Of a DNA stretch of 64,000 nucleotides, positions 1-7,710 are shown piece by piece (the first letter of the stretch is position 1; every line of letters starts with the position of its first letter). The notes under the pieces are model-generated. The model searched no databases, was not told the origin of the DNA, and saw nothing but the letters and a program-made list of their open reading frames with translations. The translations under genes and the position numbers were made by a program. Source of the DNA: JAFDXJ01 sp038257845 (GTDB lineage Bacteria > Bacteroidota > Bacteroidia > Chitinophagales > Chitinophagaceae); the NCBI GenBank assembly GCA_038257845.1, contig JBBSQL010000011.1, forward strand, positions 1 through 64,000, read 5' to 3'.

Positions 1-1
1 A

Positions 2-691
2 ACGTTATTTTTTATTCCTAAATATGCGGCTGCACAATCGTCAATAAATGTGCCGGAGAACCAATATGGTATCCCCGTGGTTGAGCGTGAAGATAATTAC
101 TTACAAATAATTGCACAAAACAGTGATCAAAAAATGATTGATCTCGGCAAAAAGATACCGGGTATTATTTTGGATTTAAGGTATGCAACAAAAAATAATT
201 TCATGCATCGCCGTATGTATCCCGCGAATACGGAATATACATTTTTAAGAAAGCCCGCGGCTGATTCTTTGCTTAAAGTGCAACTGGAATTAAATGCACA
301 AGGCCTTGGTTTGAAAATATTTGATGCGTACAGGCCCTATTCGGTCACAGAAAAATTTTGGGAATTAATCCAGGATGAACGTTATGTGGCCAATCCTTCC
401 AAAGCCAGTAATCACAACCGCGGAATTGCAGTGGATCTCACGATCGTAAATTTAAAAACAAAGATGGAATTAAATATGGGAACGGGTTTTGATAATTTTA
501 CAGATTCAGCACATCAATCTTTTATTAATTTTCCCAAAGATATTTTACAAAACAGGAAATACTTTAATGCCTTGATGGAAAAATTCGGATTTACACCTTT
601 AGAAACGGAGTGGTGGCATTTCACTTTGAAAACAAATTCAACATTCGATGCAATGGACCTTTCTTTTATTTCTTTAAAAAAAATGGAGTAA
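2..691 (+). CDS. D-alanyl-D-alanine dipeptidase (VanX/DdpX family), 5' end outside window
   Basis: Zinc dipeptidase of the VanX family, which cleaves D-Ala-D-Ala. Counting from the GTG at 50, the zinc-site signature SNHNRGIAVD lies at about residues 120-129 (H122, D129) and ETEWWHF near residue 187 supplies the catalytic Glu and third ligand His190. The reading frame stays open upstream of 50 to the window edge and encodes LFFIPKYAAAQS, which resembles the end of a signal peptide. The gene therefore probably starts before the window and the enzyme is exported to the periplasm, where it could trim peptidoglycan-derived D,D-dipeptides. No vanRS, vanH or vanA gene is visible, so a role in wall recycling is likelier than glycopeptide resistance. 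The GTG at 50 is not taken as the start. Confidence 0.88.
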   Translation, partial: TLFFIPKYAAAQSSINVPENQYGIPVVEREDNYLQIIAQNSDQKMIDLGKKIPGIILDLRYATKNNFMHRRMYPANTEYTFLRKPAADSLLKVQLELNAQGLGLKIFDAYRPYSVTEKFWELIQDERYVANPSKASNHNRGIAVDLTIVNLKTKMELNMGTGFDNFTDSAHQSFINFPKDILQNRKYFNALMEKFGFTPLETEWWHFTLKTNSTFDAMDLSFISLKKME

Positions 692-888
692 GGAATGTTT
701 GGGATTTGGTGTTTCTGGTTTTGTGTTTGTGAATGGCGGCTGAGCAACTTGCATTGAGCGTTGCCGAAATGAGTCGAAGCCGTTGTTGTTATGCTCTTAA
801 TCTGTTTGATTTTAGACTTTATCTTTTCGCAAATAAATTGTTGTTTTTTTTCATTTACAATTTACCATTAATCATTAACCATTTCTTC
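692..888. repeat. REP-like GGCTGAGC...CGAAGCCG element plus short CATTAAC run
   Basis: Intergenic region between convergent genes. Positions 735-783 hold a form of the GGCTGAGCGAAGTCGAAGCC repeat that recurs near 14762, 14861 and 15549, here expanded internally. It is followed at 860-885 by TTTACCATTAATCATTAACC, a short version of the arrays found downstream of other minus-strand genes (15677-15740, 17740-17789). Confidence 0.6.
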
Positions 889-1794
889 TCATCGCGCCCA
901 TAAATTCTCCGGATAAACTCCAGCTTTAATCAATTTATCCAGGCTTTCCTTTACTACCGGCGCATCTTCCTTATAAGTTACGCCAAACCATTTGGAAGAA
1001 GTAGGTATTACTTCAATTACACCTTTACCTGATTTAATAAAAATGTCCGCGATCTTTGGCACTAGAAATTCTGATTTCAATTCCTGTCCATGCGCCTGCA
1101 GAAAAGTTTTAAATTCGCTATCGCAAAGCTGTATGTATTCCGGGCCAAAACAGAAAAAATTCATGCTCACTTTTGTGCCTGCTGGCAACACATGATGCCC
1201 ATCTTTTTCTTCAAATACAATATCATTTCCCTCACGGTAAATTTTTAAGCGTTCATCAATACCCGCCATTTCATTTTTAGCATTCACACTCAAAACACCG
1301 CGGCTCACACTACCATGATCACTCAGTGTATTTTCAAGTTCATAGCCGATCACGGCCATGTGGCTTGCGTTACAGCGGTTCATCAAAAAATCGTATGCTT
1401 TTTCAAAAGCATCTTTACCATAAAAATCATCTGCATTGATCACCGCGAAAGGTTCATTCACCACACCTTTTGTGCACAGCACCGCGTGCGCTGTTCCCCA
1501 GGGTTTTTTTCGCTCTGGATGAAATGTATAATTATCTGTAAAAGAATTTAATTGCTGGAACACATAACCCGTTTCTATTTTTCCTTTGAGCTTTGGTTCA
1601 AAAACTGCTTTGAATTTTTCTGCAAAATCTTCGCGTATGATAAATACTACTTTTTTAAACCCGGCATGTATTGCATCATAAATGGAATAATCCATAATCG
1701 TTTCACCTGAAGGCCCGAATGATTGCGTTTGCTTCATACTGCCATACCTGCTCGCCATTCCCGCTGCCAAAATCACCAATGTAGGTTGCACCAT
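889..1794 (-). CDS. NTP-transferase-fold sugar nucleotidyltransferase
   Basis: A 301-residue protein whose N-terminus, LVILAAGMASRYGSMKQ, is the nucleotide-binding signature of the NTP-transferase (GT-A-like) family, with an INADDFYG segment near residue 120 that would carry a metal-binding aspartate. Such enzymes join a sugar phosphate to an NTP, giving an activated sugar and pyrophosphate in the cytoplasm. The sugar cannot be told from sequence alone. It stands alone on the minus strand, convergent with the VanX gene, and has a TAATTTTG -7 element 18 bases upstream of its ATG. No C-terminal left-handed beta-helix acyltransferase domain is seen, so it is not a GlmU-type bifunctional enzyme. 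Confidence 0.8.
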   Translation of the reverse strand: MVQPTLVILAAGMASRYGSMKQTQSFGPSGETIMDYSIYDAIHAGFKKVVFIIREDFAEKFKAVFEPKLKGKIETGYVFQQLNSFTDNYTFHPERKKPWGTAHAVLCTKGVVNEPFAVINADDFYGKDAFEKAYDFLMNRCNASHMAVIGYELENTLSDHGSVSRGVLSVNAKNEMAGIDERLKIYREGNDIVFEEKDGHHVLPAGTKVSMNFFCFGPEYIQLCDSEFKTFLQAHGQELKSEFLVPKIADIFIKSGKGVIEVIPTSSKWFGVTYKEDAPVVKESLDKLIKAGVYPENLWAR

Positions 1795-1811
1795 TTTTTA
1801 AAAAATTTCCT

Positions 1812-1819
1812 GCAAAATT
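1812..1819 (-). promoter_or_regulatory. -7 promoter element TAATTTTG
   Basis: Matches the Bacteroidota TAnnTTTG element on the minus strand, about 18 bases before the ATG of the nucleotidyltransferase. No clear -33 TTG at the usual spacing. Confidence 0.5.
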
Positions 1820-1875
1820 AATTATTTTCAATCAATCCTTCCTCGTTAAATTCGTTAATCTATTTAAATCCTCCA

Positions 1876-2766
1876 ATGCAATTTGATAAAATAATTATTC
1901 AGTCTTTAAAACCGGAGGCATATTTTTCCCAAAAAAAAATATCCGTTGATGTTTTGCGGCTGGATTTGTTGCATCCCGTAATCAGCGGAAATAAATATTT
2001 TAAATTAAAAAATTACCTTCAAAAGGCAATTGCTTGCAAAGCCAATCGTATCGGCACTTTCGGCGGTTCTTATTCCAATCATATCGTGGCCTGTGCGTAT
2101 GCCTGTAAAGAAGCGGGTATTCCCTGCACTGGTATTATCCGCGGCGAAGAACCGATGGAGTATAGTCAAACATTGAATGACGCGAAAAAATATGGGATGA
2201 AACTCCATTTTGTTTCCCGGCAGGAATACCGGGATAAAGAAAAACTGAAAAAAAATTATGGAGATTTATTCTGGATCGATGAAGGTGGCTATGGAAAACC
2301 GGGCGCAGCAGGCATTGCAGAAGTATTTAAAGATATTCCTGATGCAGATAAATATAATTATATTATTTGTGCAGTTGGTACAGGCACTATGATGGCCGGA
2401 CTAATCACGGGTGCACAGGAACATCAAAAGGTAATAGGCATTAGCGTGATGAAAAATAATTTTTCACTGGAAGAAAAGATACGGGAACTTCTCCCGGAAA
2501 AAGATAAGATGCAATCGTTTAGATTGCTGCATGATTTTCATTTTGGTGGATATGCAAAACGTACGCCCGCTCTTATTGATTTTATGAACACAATTAGGAA
2601 GGCGTTTTCATTGCCACTGGATTTTGTGTATACAGCAAAAGCGTTTTATGCCATGGACTCACTCATCAAAACAAATTTCTTCCAGCAAAATTCCAAAATA
2701 TTATTTATTCATAGTGGCGGGTTGCAGGGCAACAGGTCGCTGCCGGTTAATACCTTACAATTTTAA
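1876..2766 (+). CDS. PLP-dependent ACC deaminase / D-cysteine desulfhydrase family enzyme
   Basis: A 296-residue fold-type II PLP enzyme. SGNKYFKLKNYL near residues 36-48 holds the candidate PLP lysine, and FGGSYSNHIVACAYACKE at about residues 62-79 is the family substrate and cofactor loop. A glycine-rich AVGTGTMMAGL near residue 168 would bind the PLP phosphate. Members deaminate 1-aminocyclopropane-1-carboxylate or desulfhydrate D-cysteine; ACC deaminase activity is rarely confirmed in this family, so the D-cysteine-type or another beta-elimination activity is at least as likely. Length is slightly below the usual 320-340 residues. Divergent from the nucleotidyltransferase. Confidence 0.8.
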   Translation: MQFDKIIIQSLKPEAYFSQKKISVDVLRLDLLHPVISGNKYFKLKNYLQKAIACKANRIGTFGGSYSNHIVACAYACKEAGIPCTGIIRGEEPMEYSQTLNDAKKYGMKLHFVSRQEYRDKEKLKKNYGDLFWIDEGGYGKPGAAGIAEVFKDIPDADKYNYIICAVGTGTMMAGLITGAQEHQKVIGISVMKNNFSLEEKIRELLPEKDKMQSFRLLHDFHFGGYAKRTPALIDFMNTIRKAFSLPLDFVYTAKAFYAMDSLIKTNFFQQNSKILFIHSGGLQGNRSLPVNTLQF

Positions 2767-2781
2767 TAACATCATGCAAGT

Positions 2782-2789
2782 TATATTTG
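2782..2789 (+). promoter_or_regulatory. -7 promoter element TATATTTG
   Basis: Perfect TAnnTTTG element ending 21 bases before the ATG at 2811. It overlaps the upstream in-frame TTG at 2787, which argues against that codon being the start. Confidence 0.55.
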
Positions 2790-2810
2790 CGCGAAAAATA
2801 TTTCCCCAAC

Positions 2811-3608
2811 ATGTTGAATAAATTCTCTTTCCTTATTTTATCACTTTTTTTTCTTTGCCAACATTCAAAAGCTCAATCTTACCTGCCTGATTTTTCGGTG
2901 GCAGACCTGGGTAATAATAATATTCGAATTAGCTGGCAAAACCCATATGCAAATGGTTGCATTCAATTAAGTGTGCAGAGGTCTTATGATAATAAATTTT
3001 TTACCACTATATTTTCTACGCCTTCACCGGAACTTCCGGAAAATGGTTTTATAGATACGCGCACAAGCAGTTCCACACTGTATTACAGAATCTTTTATGT
3101 ATTGGGAAATAGTACTTATTTTTTCACCCCGGTGAAAATTGCCGGTGCTGGTTATGCCACAGACCCGGTAACAGATATGCAGGATGCAAAACAAATAATC
3201 ACCGTTCTTTTTGAGGACACAACCCTGGCCACTTTCAATTATTCGGACTATAAACATTTCCGTGATTCCATCATCACACAGACAAGAGACAGTCTCTTTA
3301 CCATCAACGAGGATGAAGTTCTTCTTAAACTTTTTGATCCGGGCAGCACCTGGGTTCCATCAAGATATGTGTTTACAAATGTGAATGGGTATGTGCAGGT
3401 AAATTTACCTGAAGCCATGGTCAAAAGTTTTAAAATTATTTTTTTTGATTCGGATGGAAAAAAATTATTTACTATCAATCATGTGAAGGAAACGCAGTTA
3501 CTGATTGATAAAACAAATTTTATTCACGCAGGCTGGTTTAATTTTCAATTATATGAAAATGATGCATTGAAAGAAAGGAATAAAGTGTTATTGCAAAAAG
3601 ATTTTTAA
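2811..3608 (+). CDS. Secreted protein of unknown function with fibronectin-like N-terminal region
   Basis: 265 residues from the ATG at 2811; the in-frame TTG at 2787 is inside the promoter element and is rejected. MLNKFSFLILSLFFLCQHSKAQ is a clear signal peptide. The following segment (ADLGNNNIRISWQNPY, then VQRSYDNKFFTTI and LYYRIFYV) has the strand pattern of a fibronectin type III domain as seen in many Bacteroidota secreted proteins. The C-terminal half has no family I recognise. No T9SS sorting tail is present, so it is probably periplasmic or surface-anchored by another route. The function is unknown. Confidence 0.7.
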   Translation: MLNKFSFLILSLFFLCQHSKAQSYLPDFSVADLGNNNIRISWQNPYANGCIQLSVQRSYDNKFFTTIFSTPSPELPENGFIDTRTSSSTLYYRIFYVLGNSTYFFTPVKIAGAGYATDPVTDMQDAKQIITVLFEDTTLATFNYSDYKHFRDSIITQTRDSLFTINEDEVLLKLFDPGSTWVPSRYVFTNVNGYVQVNLPEAMVKSFKIIFFDSDGKKLFTINHVKETQLLIDKTNFIHAGWFNFQLYENDALKERNKVLLQKDF

Positions 3609-3614
3609 ATAAAA

Positions 3615-4325
3615 TCAATCTCCTTTTAAACATTTATTTTCCAACTCAATCTCAAACACTTCTTCAAAATAGTGTTTCATTTTTTCTTTTACTTCTGCCA
3701 TATCTATTTCATAGCCGAGTTCATTTTGAATGGAAGTCACTTTTTTATTTTGAATACCACAGGGAATAATAAAATCAAAATAATGCAGGCCGGTATTTAC
3801 ATTTAATGCCAGTCCGTGCATGGTCACCCAACGGCTGCAACGAATACCCATCGCACAAATCTTTCGGGCTTTAAGCGGGATATATGGATCAAGCCATACG
3901 CCGGTTTCTCCTTTACTGCGATCGCCAATGATTCCATAATCAGCAAGTGTGCGAATAACTACTTCTTCCAGTTGCCGAAGATACCAGCCCACATCCGTTT
4001 TAAATTGTGATAGATCAAAAACAGGATATCCTACCAATTGCCCGGGCCCATGAAAAGTAATATCGCCACCCCGGTTTGTTTGAAAATATTCAATGCCTTT
4101 TTGTTCACGCTCATCGCCTGTAATCAGCACGTGCTGCGCATTTCCATTGCGGCCAAGTGTATAAACAGGCGGATGTTCTGTAAAAAATAAATGACTTACA
4201 GGTGCTATACCTGTTTCCTGCTCAGCCGATTTTTGCCGGATAATTTCCCGGAGTTCTGCTTCCTGCAAATCCCAAACTTCTTTGTAAGATTTCAATCCCA
4301 GGTCTGTGAAATAAACTTTTTTCAT
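3615..4325 (-). CDS. lipB: Lipoyl(octanoyl) transferase LipB
   Basis: Transfers octanoate from octanoyl-ACP to lipoyl domains of 2-oxoacid dehydrogenases and the glycine cleavage H protein. The signature RGGDITFHGPGQLVGYPVF, the ARKICAMGIRCSRWVTMHG block with the invariant lysine, and FIIPCGI with the acyl-accepting cysteine are all intact. The ATG at 4325 is chosen because the upstream in-frame ATG at 4334 lies within a perfect -7 element (4332-4339); the transcript would then have almost no leader. Length of about 236 residues is normal. It is divergent from rluD. lipA is not in the window. Confidence 0.93.
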   Translation of the reverse strand: MKKVYFTDLGLKSYKEVWDLQEAELREIIRQKSAEQETGIAPVSHLFFTEHPPVYTLGRNGNAQHVLITGDEREQKGIEYFQTNRGGDITFHGPGQLVGYPVFDLSQFKTDVGWYLRQLEEVVIRTLADYGIIGDRSKGETGVWLDPYIPLKARKICAMGIRCSRWVTMHGLALNVNTGLHYFDFIIPCGIQNKKVTSIQNELGYEIDMAEVKEKMKHYFEEVFEIELENKCLKGD

Positions 4326-4331
4326 TCCCTG

Positions 4332-4339
4332 CAAAGATA
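4332..4339 (-). promoter_or_regulatory. -7 element TATCTTTG of lipB
   Basis: Perfect TAnnTTTG on the minus strand ending 7 bases before the lipB ATG, implying a near-leaderless mRNA. The same TATCTTTGCAGG string precedes rlmN (39634). Confidence 0.6.
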
Positions 4340-4402
4340 AAACTACAGGAATGCATTTTTAGATTTTTAAAAAATGAATAATGCTGCTTCTTTTGCAAAG
4401 CA

Positions 4403-4410
4403 TATTTTTG
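4403..4410 (+). promoter_or_regulatory. -7 element TATTTTTG of the rluD-type gene
   Basis: Perfect TAnnTTTG ending 10 bases before the ATG at 4421, so only a few leader bases are expected. Confidence 0.55.
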
Positions 4411-4420
4411 TACACATATC

Positions 4421-5458
4421 ATGAATGAAGAAGAAAATTTAGTGGAATCAGAAAATGGAGAAACGATCTATGAGCGCAAATCACTTTTAGTGAGCGGCGG
4501 CCAGGAACCATTACGCATAGATAAATGGATGCAATCACAAGTACAGAAAACCAGCCGCAATAAAATTCAGCAGGCGATCAATGATGGGTTTCTTACCGTG
4601 AATACAGAAAAAGTTAAGCCCAATTATAAAGTGCGCCCGGGTGACCAGGTTTTACTCATGAGCTATTCACAGCCTGAATCGCTCGAAGTGAAGCCGGAAA
4701 ATATTCCCTTAAATATCGTGTATGAAGATGATGACCTGATGGTTATAAATAAACCGGCAAATATGGTTGTACACCCCGGTGTTGGAAATTATTCGGGTAC
4801 ACTTTTAAATGGTATTGCATGGCATTTACTGCAACAAAATCCTGCGCTGGATGAGGACAGTTTACCCCGTTATGGCCTCGTGCACCGTATTGATAAAAAT
4901 ACAACGGGCCTGCTTGTAGTTGCCAAAAAAGGAGAAGCAGCCGCGCACCTGGCCAAACAATTTTTTGATCATACCATCACGCGGAATTATGTGGCATTTG
5001 CCTGGGGTGATATGGAAAATGAAGCTGGCACAATTACTACAAAAATTGCCCGGCATCAGCGTTTTCGAAAAGTATTTGATGCCTATCCCATGGAAGAAGA
5101 AGTTGGGAAAATTGCCATCACACATTATAATGTGCTTGAAAAATTTCACTATGTAACATTGGTTCAATGCACGTTGGAAACGGGACGCACGCACCAGATC
5201 CGTGTGCACTTCAAACATATCGGCCACACCCTTTTTAATGACGCGGATTATGGCGGGGATAAAATCCTGAAAGGCACTGTATATGCACGTTACAAACAAT
5301 TCGTGGAAAATTGTTTTGAGCTTTGCCCGCGTTGCGCATTGCATGCAAAAACGCTGGGATTTACTCATCCGGCCACAAAAAAAGAAATGTTTTTTGAAGC
5401 ACCTATACCGGAAGACATGCAATTGCTGATTGAAAAATGGAAAAATTATATCCAGTAA
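4421..5458 (+). CDS. rluD: Large-subunit rRNA pseudouridine synthase, RluD/RluA family
   Basis: 345 residues: an acidic N-terminus, an S4 RNA-binding domain (RIDKWMQSQVQKTSRNKIQ, about residues 32-95), then a RluA-type catalytic domain with HRIDKNTTGLLVVAK at about residues 151-165, where the aspartate is the catalytic nucleophile, and ETGRTHQIRVH further on. S4 plus this catalytic domain is the RluD arrangement; RluD makes pseudouridines in helix 69 of 23S rRNA. A second RluA-family gene without an S4 domain lies at 41814. The last 34 bases of this gene are repeated twice more downstream (5531, 5637), which shows that a local duplication started inside the coding sequence. Confidence 0.85.
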   Translation: MNEEENLVESENGETIYERKSLLVSGGQEPLRIDKWMQSQVQKTSRNKIQQAINDGFLTVNTEKVKPNYKVRPGDQVLLMSYSQPESLEVKPENIPLNIVYEDDDLMVINKPANMVVHPGVGNYSGTLLNGIAWHLLQQNPALDEDSLPRYGLVHRIDKNTTGLLVVAKKGEAAAHLAKQFFDHTITRNYVAFAWGDMENEAGTITTKIARHQRFRKVFDAYPMEEEVGKIAITHYNVLEKFHYVTLVQCTLETGRTHQIRVHFKHIGHTLFNDADYGGDKILKGTVYARYKQFVENCFELCPRCALHAKTLGFTHPATKKEMFFEAPIPEDMQLLIEKWKNYIQ

Positions 5459-5660
5459 ATTTTAAACAGTAAGAGTGAATTTAATTTTCGGTTCCAATCT
5501 TGCTGGTTAGGCGACCAGCAATGGCGGCAAGCTGATTGAAAAATGGAAAAGTTATATCCAGTGATTATTAAAAAGTAATGCGAATATAAATTCGGGTTCT
5601 AATGTTTCAGGTCAGGCGACCAGCAATGGTGTGATACCGATTGAAAAATGGAAAAATATT
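5425..5660 (+). repeat. Tandem repeat of about 106 bp that includes the 3' end of rluD
   Basis: Three units begin at 5425, 5531 and about 5637. Each starts with TGATTGAAAAATGGAAAA, the rluD tail, and the first two end with a TTAGGCGACCAGCAATGG or TCAGGCGACCAGCAATGG hairpin. The third unit is cut short. The units have diverged, so the duplication is not recent. Confidence 0.75.
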
Positions 5661-5887
5661 TTAAGCAGGGAAATGAAATTTCTCTACAATTCAATATCAA
5701 CAACTCTTTTTTCATTGAAAATTTTTCTCTTTTTTATGCAGCACACTTAGGCAGTTTTGATCGAAACGGTTCAGCCATTTATGGTCGAAGCTGTTCAGCC
5801 ATTTTTGGTCGCCTGACCAAAAATTTTTATAACGCATTTCGGTAATTTCCGCGATTTCACCATTGCCAGCCAGGCGGCCAGCAATGG
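5500..5887. repeat. Cluster of GGTC-AGGC-GACC hairpin repeats
   Basis: Four hairpins: 5500-5521 (stem TTGCTGGT/ACCAGCAA), 5610-5621 (GGTC-AGGC-GACC), 5801-5824 (ATTTTTGGTC-GCCT-GACCAAAAAT, perfect 10-bp stem) and 5860-5887 (CCATTGC/GCAATGG). Further copies are at 6827, 9631 and 24622. The loop stays close to AGGC or GCCT while stems vary with pairing kept. A 65-codon frame at 5648-5845 crosses this cluster and looks spurious. Confidence 0.65.
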
Positions 5888-5926
5888 CACGAAATATTTT
5901 CTTCCTATTATTTATTAAAAAGATAA

Positions 5927-6688
5927 TTACAATTTCAATTCAATCCCCGTACTGAAATCATAATTATATTTTTGCACATTACCCGCCGGCACGGCATCAT
6001 ATTGATAACTCCATTTAATATTTACAGAAATTTTTTTGCCCGTTTTAATATTTACATTCAATACATTGAAAACACGAAAGTCCGCGATATCAGTAAACTT
6101 TGGCTGGTAATACGTAGTGGATGTGATCTCTGTATTATCAGATGGCAAAAACGTGATGGAACCATAACTGCTGCTGCGAAATTCATTTAAAACATCCGGG
6201 TTATTGGTTTCTTTATCCCGTTCATACATCACCAGCGTAGCGGCATACAATCGAACTTTTTTAGTACTTACAATTTTAAATCGCGGGCCGGTACCAATTA
6301 AAAATCTTGACTGCAAGTTGATAATAGCGTTTTGCTGTATTTGTGAAAATGCTTCCAGGCGTACAACATTCCCCAATTTATGATTATAGCGGAAATGCAA
6401 AAAACCATTATCAACAAATGATTTTCCATCTCCCTTTAAAAAACTATAACTACCGAGCAACAGGTACAGATCTTTTTTATTTTGAAATTGCACATGTGCT
6501 CCCGCATTTACATAAAAAACTTTACTCCCAAAATCATTTAAAGTAAGATTGCTCGTGATGCTGCCGCTCCATACCGTACTGTCGCGGTGAAAGCGCTCTC
6601 CTTCCATGTTGACGATCTGTGCATGCATGTTTTTATTGTTTATTAAAATCAACATGAATAGGAGTAAATAATAGTTGCTGTTTTTCAA
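5927..6688 (-). CDS. DUF481-like outer-membrane beta-barrel protein
   Basis: 253 residues starting with a signal peptide (MKNSNYYLLLFMLILI...MHAQ), followed by alternating short polar and aromatic strands separated by turns, such as LTLNDFGSKVFYVNAG, LYLLLGSYSFLKGDG and FLHFRYNHKLGNVVRLEAF. This pattern matches DUF481/YdiY-type outer-membrane barrels; the ending IELKL is compatible with a last barrel strand. The start is a TTG at 6688; an ATG at 6655 would cut the signal peptide short. It sits alone between two regions of hairpin repeats. The function is unknown; relatives are often induced by salt. Confidence 0.65.
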   Translation of the reverse strand: MKNSNYYLLLFMLILINNKNMHAQIVNMEGERFHRDSTVWSGSITSNLTLNDFGSKVFYVNAGAHVQFQNKKDLYLLLGSYSFLKGDGKSFVDNGFLHFRYNHKLGNVVRLEAFSQIQQNAIINLQSRFLIGTGPRFKIVSTKKVRLYAATLVMYERDKETNNPDVLNEFRSSSYGSITFLPSDNTEITSTTYYQPKFTDIADFRVFNVLNVNIKTGKKISVNIKWSYQYDAVPAGNVQKYNYDFSTGIELKL

Positions 6689-6826
6689 ACTGTTTTGGTT
6701 TTGGTCTTGAAAAATCTTTTTGAAGAATAAAAATAAAGAAATGTTTGTTGTTATGAGAAAGAAAAAAACCTACAGACATTTTTGATCGAATATATTCAGA
6801 CTTATTTTGATCGGAAACGTAAAGCC

Positions 6827-6850
6827 ATTTTTGGTCGCCTGACCAAAAAT
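6827..6850. repeat. ATTTTTGGTC-GCCT-GACCAAAAAT hairpin
   Basis: Identical to the copy at 5801-5824, with similar flanks on the left (GATCGGAAACGTAAAGCC here, GATCGAAACGGTTCAGCC at 5760). Confidence 0.7.
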
Positions 6851-6975
6851 TACAACTATCAATTTTTTATTTTCGGCTATGATATTTATATTACCCAAAA
6901 TATTAAAATGGAAATGCATTTTACTTGTAACAAAATTCCCATTATTATCGTTACATTGTCACAATCAATTCTATC

Positions 6976-7401
6976 ATGCAGGAAAATAAAAAAACTTTAG
7001 AAGATTATAAAGTAAATACTAAAATAAAACTGGCGGGCTTATGGACTTCTTTGATGTTCTGCTATATTTATGGCGATTATTTCGAATTGTATGTTCCCCA
7101 AAAAGTTGAAAGTCTACTTAACGGGCAAAATATTTTGGACAGTCCAATGAAATTATTTGCCGCGACAATTATGATGACTATCCCATCATTGATGATTTTT
7201 TTATCCCTCATGCTTCAACCAAAAATAAACCGAATATTAAACATCATCTTCGGGATCTTTTTTACAGCGTTAATGTTACTCATTGCCTTTAACTCTATTT
7301 CAACATGGCTCACCTTTTATTTTTTCCTCGCGATAATTGAAAGTGTAATTTCTTTACTTATAGTAAAACAAGCATGGGCCTGGAAAAGAATCATTGAATA
7401 A
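6976..7401 (+). CDS. Small membrane protein with four predicted helices (DUF6326-like)
   Basis: 141 residues with a short charged N-terminus and four hydrophobic stretches: LAGLWTSLMFCYIYGDYFEL, LFAATIMMTIPSLMIFLSLM, NIIFGIFFTALMLLIAFNSI and TFYFFLAIIESVISLLIV. The order and the YIYGDYFEL motif match the small DUF6326 integral membrane family as I remember it. No enzymatic motif is visible. It is a single gene in AT-rich surroundings. Confidence 0.6.
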   Translation: MQENKKTLEDYKVNTKIKLAGLWTSLMFCYIYGDYFELYVPQKVESLLNGQNILDSPMKLFAATIMMTIPSLMIFLSLMLQPKINRILNIIFGIFFTALMLLIAFNSISTWLTFYFFLAIIESVISLLIVKQAWAWKRIIE

Positions 7402-7710
7402 TTTATTTGAAAAGTCAAACACATATTTGCTTTGATCTTGCCGTTCTGGCTACAATCAATGATGGAAAATAGCGTAAGATGCATAACATTGTTTCATTTT
7501 GTAACAACGGGTTTTAACCCGTTGAAGATAGTAGTTGATGAAAACGAGAGCGTAGGTTCGAAACATATTTTTACCTAAAAATATTTTCTCGATCGGTGAT
7601 CAGCAACTACATAAATTTCAAATCATTCTTTTCACTATGCACATTATGTGTATTGATGCCTGTACATGATCGCTCAACAATATTTATCTTTACGCACTCA
7701 ATAATTGTAT
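7402..7710. other. 309-bp intergenic region with a 20-bp inverted repeat
   Basis: The only structure I see is CAACGGGTTTTAACCCGTTG at 7505-7524 (9-bp arms, 2-base centre) and a weak TATCTTTA element at 7685-7692 ahead of the oxidoreductase. No open frame of interest. Confidence 0.5.

Noticed and set aside
2787..2810. TTG start for the secreted protein at 2811
   Set aside because: The TTG lies within a perfect -7 element, and the ATG at 2811 gives a normal signal peptide.
4862..5422. 186-codon minus-strand frame inside the rluD-type gene
   Set aside because: Opposite a complete pseudouridine synthase; Cys/His/Phe-rich composition unlike real proteins here.
5648..5845. 65-codon plus-strand frame after rluD
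   Set aside because: It crosses the tandem repeat and hairpin cluster and starts within a copy of the rluD tail.
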